NCBI GenBank assembly: GCA_002390205.1
Contig: DGOV01000119.1
Coordinates: 1 to 10,389 of the forward strand
Reading direction: 5' to 3'
DNA from: Proteobacteria bacterium UBA4457
GTDB lineage: Bacteria; Pseudomonadota; Gammaproteobacteria; Ga0077536
DNA length: 10,389 bases
Numbering within the stretch: the stretch's first letter is position 1; each line of letters begins with the position of its first letter. A program made the translations under genes and the position numbers. Below are positions 6,046-10,389 of the stretch, piece after piece. The notes under the pieces were generated by a model. The model was not told the DNA's origin. It was given only the letters and a program-made list of their open reading frames with translations, and ran no database searches.

Positions 6046-7419
6046 CTATTCCTCTTTTTGTATTTGCTCGAATTCAGGCAGCATGCTTTGCTCTAACCAC
6101 TTGGTGTTAAAACTATTGTCACGAAAGTCTTTATGATCGACTATAGCCCGTAAAAGCGGGATGTTCGTTACTAACCCTTCTATCTTAAAATCTTCTAACG
6201 CGGCACTAAGTCTTTGCACCGCTGAATCTCTATCATTGGCTGTAATTACTAATTTACCTATCATAGAGTCATAATATGGGGGAACTAAATAGCCATCTCG
6301 GCAATGACTATCCACTCGGACACCGGCCCCAGATGGGGCACACCAGTGTTGAATGACCCCTGGGCTCGGCATAAAATTATTGAAAGGGTCCTCCGCGTTC
6401 AACCGGCACTCAATTGCGTGCCGGTTAATAGTAATCGCACTTTGCGATGGTAATGAATGAGGTTCTTCTCCTGCTATGAGGAACTGCAACTGGACCAAGT
6501 CAATTCCTGTAATCTGCTCTGTCACTGTATGTTCTACCTGAATACGAGTATTTACCTCTATGAAATAGAAAGCATCTCGCTCGACATCAAACAAAAATTC
6601 AACTGTGCCCACATTAAGGTAAGAAAGAGAAGATACAAGCTTGACCGCAGCCTCATGTAAAGACTTTCGCAAAGTATCCGACATTAGAACACAGGGTGCC
6701 TCTTCTACTACTTTTTGATATCTCCTCTGTACCGAACAGTCTCGCTCTCCAAAATGGATCGCATTTCCCTTTCCATCTCCCGCAATCTGAACTTCGACAT
6801 GCCGCGCATTTTCGATATATCTTTCCAAATATAAAGTCCCATCTCCAAAAGCTTCTAGTGCTTCATTGCTAGCCCGATCAAAAAATTCGTCGATAGAGTC
6901 TATTTCACGCGCGACGAACATGCCGCGCCCACCCCCTCCCGCCGATGCTTTCATGACGACCGGCAAGCCTAAAGCCTCCGCAGCCACTCTAGCTTCAGAA
7001 ACGGTACGGACATGACCACTGCCTGGAACTAACGGAATACCTACTTTCTCAGCTATAGCTCTAGCCCGCAACTTATCTCCAAGGTCATCAATGACTTGTG
7101 CTCTAGGACCAACAAATATAATCCCTTCATTCTCACATCCTTGAGCAAGCTTCGCTCGCTCAGAAAGAAAACCATAGCCTGGATGCAATGCATCACAGCC
7201 CGTTACCTTTGCAGCATGAATGACTAGGTCTGAGTTCAAATAACTGTCTCTAGCTGAGGCAGGACCTATTACCACGACACGATCGGCAAGATCCGCAGCC
7301 ATGGTATCTCTGTCAGCATCAGATACGGCCTGAACCGCCTCAATCCCGAGAGAATGGGCAGCGCGAATTATCCGTACTGCAATTTCTCCACGATTCGCTA
7401 TCAATACCCGTTTGATCAT
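6046..7419 (-). CDS. Biotin carboxylase subunit (AccC type)
   Basis: This 457-residue enzyme carboxylates biotin on the carrier protein using ATP and bicarbonate. MIKRVLIANRGEIAVRII is the classical N-terminus, followed by an ATP-grasp domain (about 115-310) and the biotin carboxylase C-domain. By comparison with E. coli AccC the active-site set is intact: K116, K157 in MKASAGGGGRGM, E199, H207, K236 (RRYQKVVEEAP), E274, E288, N290 and R292 (NTRIQVEH), and R339 (ECRLNAEDP). I chose ATG 7419 rather than the longer frame from 7467, because the AGGA at 7425-7428 is five bases away and the extra 16 residues lie inside the carrier gene. The gap to the carrier stop is 7 bp. It is almost certainly the ATP-using subunit of the operon's own carboxylase rather than the housekeeping acetyl-CoA carboxylase, because a pyruvate-carboxylase-type partner follows; this is inferred from context. 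Confidence 0.93.
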   Translation of the reverse strand: MIKRVLIANRGEIAVRIIRAAHSLGIEAVQAVSDADRDTMAADLADRVVVIGPASARDSYLNSDLVIHAAKVTGCDALHPGYGFLSERAKLAQGCENEGIIFVGPRAQVIDDLGDKLRARAIAEKVGIPLVPGSGHVRTVSEARVAAEALGLPVVMKASAGGGGRGMFVAREIDSIDEFFDRASNEALEAFGDGTLYLERYIENARHVEVQIAGDGKGNAIHFGERDCSVQRRYQKVVEEAPCVLMSDTLRKSLHEAAVKLVSSLSYLNVGTVEFLFDVERDAFYFIEVNTRIQVEHTVTEQITGIDLVQLQFLIAGEEPHSLPSQSAITINRHAIECRLNAEDPFNNFMPSPGVIQHWCAPSGAGVRVDSHCRDGYLVPPYYDSMIGKLVITANDRDSAVQRLSAALEDFKIEGLVTNIPLLRAIVDHKDFRDNSFNTKWLEQSMLPEFEQIQKEE

Positions 7420-7424
7420 AATTA

Positions 7425-7428
7425 TCCT
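7425..7428 (-). promoter_or_regulatory. Ribosome site deciding the biotin carboxylase start
   Basis: AGGA on the minus strand overlaps the stop codon of the carrier gene and ends five bases before ATG 7419. This arrangement suggests coupled translation of carrier and carboxylase. Confidence 0.6.
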
Positions 7429-7927
7429 AAGCCGGGTCAATGATGACCAACAACTGCTGGTACTCAATCATCTCAGCATCAGCAACGCAGATTTCTTTAA
7501 TCACACCATCTATGCCCGATCTTACTGGAGTAAAAAGTTTCATTACCTCAATCAAACACACCTCTGTATCAGCAGTAACTCGATCACCGACACTCACATA
7601 TGGGGCAGCGCCTGGTTTTGGCGCGCTATAAAATGTCCCTAAATTTGGGGCAGTCACCCCGACCATTCCTTCTGGCACAACGCTGCGCGCTGATTCAGTC
7701 TTTAATTTCACTACATCAGCCGACTCTACCTTCGACCCAACATTACTGGTCGAAACTGAGGCATTCACTGGTGCAGCTGCATTTTCTTGTCCACCCGGCT
7801 TCGAGGAGTTTGGGTTTGTAGACAAATAGACTTCGAAGTCATTCGTTTTAACATGCAGCTCAGTCCAATCAGATGAATCAAACTGTCGAACTAGACTTTC
7901 AATGTCTCCTTTAGGAGGCTTAGCCAT
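7427..7927 (-). CDS. Biotin carboxyl carrier protein (AccB-like)
   Basis: This 166-residue carrier holds the covalently bound biotin that shuttles CO2 between the two carboxylase subunits. Residues 7-37 resemble the AccB N-terminal segment (DIESLVRQFDSSDWTELHVK). Residues 38-85 are a Ser/Ala/Pro-rich linker. Residues 88-166 form the biotinyl/lipoyl domain, starting with VTAPNLGTFYSAPKPGA and including an AccB-type 'thumb' (about 107-113). Biotin should attach to K130 in IEVMKLF, 36 residues from the C-terminus as in AccB. The Ala of the usual AMKM motif is Val here; EVMKL is tolerated in some carriers. ATG 7927 is 26 bp after the PPDK-like stop, with AAGGAA eight bases before the start. It would serve the biotin carboxylase and the carboxyltransferase encoded directly after it. 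Confidence 0.92.
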   Translation of the reverse strand: MAKPPKGDIESLVRQFDSSDWTELHVKTNDFEVYLSTNPNSSKPGGQENAAAPVNASVSTSNVGSKVESADVVKLKTESARSVVPEGMVGVTAPNLGTFYSAPKPGAAPYVSVGDRVTADTEVCLIEVMKLFTPVRSGIDGVIKEICVADAEMIEYQQLLVIIDPA

Positions 7928-7953
7928 ATCATCATTTCCTTACATTTTATATC

Positions 7954-9708
7954 TTAAGTATTAATAATATCTTTGTAGTATTCCTGTACAGTCAAAGCAA
8001 CCGCTAAAGGGTACCTTGTCACCAAAATCTTCACTCCAGCCTCGATCACGTTGGAGACCCCTTTACCAGAGTCAATCATACTTCCTCTGACAGACTCACT
8101 ACCTTGCAACGCTTCTTTAGAAATGGACAGATCATCACAGCCAATAACGTCATCCAAATTTAAAGCCTCTCTTGCATCACTATCCTCAAAGGAAATAACT
8201 CTAACAGAGCAGGTTTCATCTACCCATCGCTTCAACATAATTAATCTAGGATCATCTTCTTCATTAGGTTCTTCCACATTTAGGCACCCTTCATACACAA
8301 TGCCCTCGGTAGCATCGACTGTGACCATTTTACCTATCAAACTCGATAAGTGATTCTCTCCACAACCAACAATACATGGCACGCCTAAAGCCCTACCGAC
8401 GACCGCGGCATGAGAAGTAGAACCACCCTGCTCCGTAATCACCGCACAACTCGCGATCATTCCATGAACATCTTCAGGGCTCGTCGTACTTCGAGCTAAT
8501 ACTACTCTATGACCTTCACCCGCAAGCCGTTCCGCTTCATCAGAAGAGGCTACGACTAACCCGATTCCAACACCGTAACAAGCCGACTCACCTTTCGCTA
8601 CTACAGAGAGGGTGCTATCAGAGTGTTGAGCCAACCTCGGTCTTAGAAGAGTGCGCACTTGTTCGGAAGACACCCTAGATAAAGCAGTCTTTTTGTTAAT
8701 TAGCCCCTCATCAACCATATCAATTGCAAAAGACACCGCTGCCTCGGGAGAGCGTTTGGCAGCGCGAGACTGTAAGAGAAAAAGTTTACCATTTTGAATA
8801 GTGAATTCGATATCTTGTACATCTGTGTTTTCGCGCTCTAGAGCTTCTGCGGATCTAATTAGTTCCTGATAAAGGATTGGGGCTTTATCTTGCAACGCGC
8901 TAATCGGCTCAGGTGTGCAGGTGCCAGATACCACATCCTCGCCTTGCGCGCGACTAAGGTATTCGCCATAAGGTTCTTTAACCCCATTCAAAGGATTCCT
9001 GCTAAACAGGACGCCCGTTCCCGAATCATCATCCAGATTACCGAACACCATCGCTTGGATGACAACTGCCGTCCCTAATGTATCTGAAATCTTATTATGC
9101 TTTCTATACCGCTTAGCACGTCGTGAATTCCAGGAAGAAAACACCGCCTCAACAGAACTAAAAAGTTGCTCATAAGGGCAGTCAGGGACTATTTTTGAAT
9201 CATTTGCAATACGTTCTAAAATAGACTTGATTTTATCATCTACCGTAATAGGGGTTGAGCTTTTCAAAACAATGTCAGCATAAAGAGATAAAAAGCGTCG
9301 ATGTGTATCTCGCGCAAACTCCACGTCCTGAGTTTCTAACGCCAAGGCTTCTTCGATACTGCTGTTCATGCCCAAATTGAGAACTGTATCCATCATCCCC
9401 GGCATCGAAACCGCAGCCCCTGAGCGCACAGATAGTAGTAGTGGTTTCTTTCCTCCAAATTGCCGACCGGCTTGCTCCTCTAGTGCAGTCACTGCATCTC
9501 GGATTTCAGCACGTAAGTCAGATGGGAGAACTCCAGTTTTGAGGTACTCAAAACAAGCTGTCGTCGTAATTACTGCCGCAGGAGGCACAGACAATCCCAT
9601 ACTCTTCATCCGACAAAGCGACCATGCTTTTCCGCCAATGAGCTCTTTCGATGGTAAAATTTCTCCATCAAGCAAGATAGTATATTTTGTTGTAGCCTCT
9701 ACCATCAC
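7954..9708 (-). CDS. PPDK-like phosphotransferase lacking the PEP/pyruvate barrel
   Basis: This 584-residue protein matches the first two-thirds of pyruvate, phosphate dikinase. Residues 20-320 are the PPDK ATP-binding region: GGKAWSL (25-31), SVRSGAAVSMPGMMDTVLNL (93-112) with R95, and E301 and R315 in the closing strands (EFTIQNGKLFLLQSR). Residues about 365-475 are the swivelling phospho-histidine domain: TSPEDVHGM (409-417) and GGSTSHAAVVGRALG (428-442), with the phosphorylated His at H433. The roughly 350-residue C-terminal PEP/pyruvate barrel is absent. It is replaced by about 110 residues (475-584) with no motif I recognise. ATP should phosphorylate H433, but the acceptor must be bound elsewhere or by another subunit, as in phenylphosphate synthase. 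Short PPDK forms are also known in actinobacteria, also without a clear job. GTG 9708 has AAGGGA six bases upstream; ATG 9705 is equally possible. The position inside a carboxylase/thiolase operon suggests substrate activation, which is inference. Confidence 0.85.
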   Translation of the reverse strand: MMVEATTKYTILLDGEILPSKELIGGKAWSLCRMKSMGLSVPPAAVITTTACFEYLKTGVLPSDLRAEIRDAVTALEEQAGRQFGGKKPLLLSVRSGAAVSMPGMMDTVLNLGMNSSIEEALALETQDVEFARDTHRRFLSLYADIVLKSSTPITVDDKIKSILERIANDSKIVPDCPYEQLFSSVEAVFSSWNSRRAKRYRKHNKISDTLGTAVVIQAMVFGNLDDDSGTGVLFSRNPLNGVKEPYGEYLSRAQGEDVVSGTCTPEPISALQDKAPILYQELIRSAEALERENTDVQDIEFTIQNGKLFLLQSRAAKRSPEAAVSFAIDMVDEGLINKKTALSRVSSEQVRTLLRPRLAQHSDSTLSVVAKGESACYGVGIGLVVASSDEAERLAGEGHRVVLARSTTSPEDVHGMIASCAVITEQGGSTSHAAVVGRALGVPCIVGCGENHLSSLIGKMVTVDATEGIVYEGCLNVEEPNEEDDPRLIMLKRWVDETCSVRVISFEDSDAREALNLDDVIGCDDLSISKEALQGSESVRGSMIDSGKGVSNVIEAGVKILVTRYPLAVALTVQEYYKDIINT

Positions 9709-9746
9709 TGAAAATCCCTTAACTCAGAGTGCTAACCGCTCCAGAA

Positions 9747-10389
9747 TTAACCGCCCAAAACAGTAATAGCGGTCACAGCTTCCTCGATCCCGACAATACC
9801 ACCTCCATTCTGGGCAATTGCAATACGGGCACCATCGACTTGACGCTGGCCTGATTCGCCTCTAAGTTGAGTCACAAGTTCATATATTTGGCCCAACCCA
9901 GTGGCGCCGATAGGATGACCTTTTGATTCTAATCCGCCCGAAGGGTTAACTGGTAGACGTCCTCCTATGCGGCTGTCTCCGTCTTCCGCCATAGGACCTC
10001 CACCGCCAAGCTCACATAAACCGAGAGCCTCGACTTCCATCACCTCGCCCATAGCTGTCGCATCGTGGACTTCGGCCACATCGATGTCTTCAGGGCCAAC
10101 ACCAGCTTGCTCGTAAGCAGTCAGAGCAGCTAGCCGGCTAGCATGCTTTGAAAAATCACTTAAGTCTCGGTCACTGCCACCTCTTAATATGCTAGCTAAA
10201 ACTTTCGTTGCACGACTTCCCTGAAGCTCTAAGCGCTTTAACCCAGCATCGCTGCAAACTATTGCAGCGGCTGCCCCATCGCTGACTGGAGAGCACATAG
10301 GTAAGGTTAAAGGATAAGTTATCGGCGCTGCAGCTAGGACCTCTTCGACAGAAAATGGTTTGTTGTACTGTGAGCGTATATTGTGGACC
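9747..10389 (-). CDS. SCP2-type thiolase, 3' part (5' end outside window)
   Basis: Only the last 213 residues are visible; the frame stays open to the right edge without a start. ITYPLTLPMCSPVSDGAAAA is the conserved SCP2-thiolase block. HDATAMGEVMEVEALGL supplies the HD-A catalytic segment. NPSGGLESKGHPIGATGLGQ contains the catalytic His. The C-terminal block is IAQNGGGIVG, without the second cysteine of ordinary thiolases, as is common in this branch. SCP2-type thiolases cleave branched or bulky 3-ketoacyl-CoAs, and many need a small DUF35 zinc/OB-fold partner, which would have to lie outside the window. It ends 38 bp before the PPDK-like gene and leads the visible operon. The ATG at 10298 is an internal codon, not the start. 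Confidence 0.88.
   Translation of the reverse strand, partial: VHNIRSQYNKPFSVEEVLAAAPITYPLTLPMCSPVSDGAAAAIVCSDAGLKRLELQGSRATKVLASILRGGSDRDLSDFSKHASRLAALTAYEQAGVGPEDIDVAEVHDATAMGEVMEVEALGLCELGGGGPMAEDGDSRIGGRLPVNPSGGLESKGHPIGATGLGQIYELVTQLRGESGQRQVDGARIAIAQNGGGIVGIEEAVTAITVLGG

Noticed and set aside
7420..7467. Sixteen extra N-terminal residues on the biotin carboxylase
   Set aside because: They lie inside the carrier gene and precede the conserved MIKRVLIANRGEIA start, which has its own AGGA site.
8051..8353. 100-codon plus-strand open frame opposite the PPDK-like C-terminal tail
   Set aside because: Low-complexity Ser/Leu-rich shadow. It was checked because the tail is unusual, but the minus-strand frame is continuous with the PPDK domains.
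9368..9766. 132-codon plus-strand open frame opposite the PPDK-like gene
   Set aside because: It is antisense to clear PPDK motifs, spans an operon junction and has no recognisable domain.

Overview
The window looks like chromosomal DNA of a marine-type Gammaproteobacterium. The reasons are an outer-membrane porin of the 'putative porin' class, a protein resembling surface-adhesin E, Pho-box-like regulatory sites, and a long acyl-CoA / biotin-carboxylase operon of moderate GC content. No rRNA, tRNA, CRISPR array, transposase or integrase was seen.

Layout. (1) Positions 1-154 hold the rho-independent terminator of the porin. At the extreme left edge is a PhoB-box-like site facing leftwards out of the window. 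(2) Positions 155-1420, minus strand: a signal-peptide-bearing porin. Its best start is a GTG at 1420, and its promoter region (about 1458-1547) carries an 18-bp Pho-box-like site with a suitably spaced -10 and a leader hairpin. (3) Positions 1704-2042, plus strand: a small secreted protein like surface-adhesin E. Its signal peptide seems to have been separated from the rest by a one-base loss in an A run at 1678-1681. (4) Positions 2271-2558, plus strand: an unknown 95-aa protein with a phage-like ribosome binding site and a recent 75-bp in-frame tandem duplication. (5) Positions 2568 to the right edge, minus strand: a compact seven-gene cluster transcribed right to left. In transcription order it contains an SCP2-type thiolase (5' end outside the window), a PPDK-like phosphotransferase lacking the PEP/pyruvate barrel, a biotin carboxyl carrier protein, a biotin carboxylase, a pyruvate-carboxylase-type carboxyltransferase with an altered metal site, a classical thiolase and an SDR oxidoreductase. 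Gaps are 6-49 bp, so this is almost certainly one operon.

How the genes may work together. BCCP, biotin carboxylase and carboxyltransferase form a complete split biotin-dependent carboxylase. Its carboxyltransferase keeps the pyruvate-carboxylase fold but lacks the position of the carboxylated lysine and one metal-ligand histidine, so the acceptor is probably not pyruvate. The upstream PPDK-like protein keeps the ATP-grasp and phospho-histidine domains but has no PEP barrel, so it should phosphorylate something other than pyruvate. The two thiolases and the SDR imply beta-keto or beta-hydroxy acyl-CoA chemistry. A reasonable but unproven hypothesis is an ATP-dependent ketone (or related) carboxylation pathway whose beta-keto product is cleaved by thiolysis. 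This operon is the most interesting part of the window. The Pho-box-controlled porin is a second, independent item.
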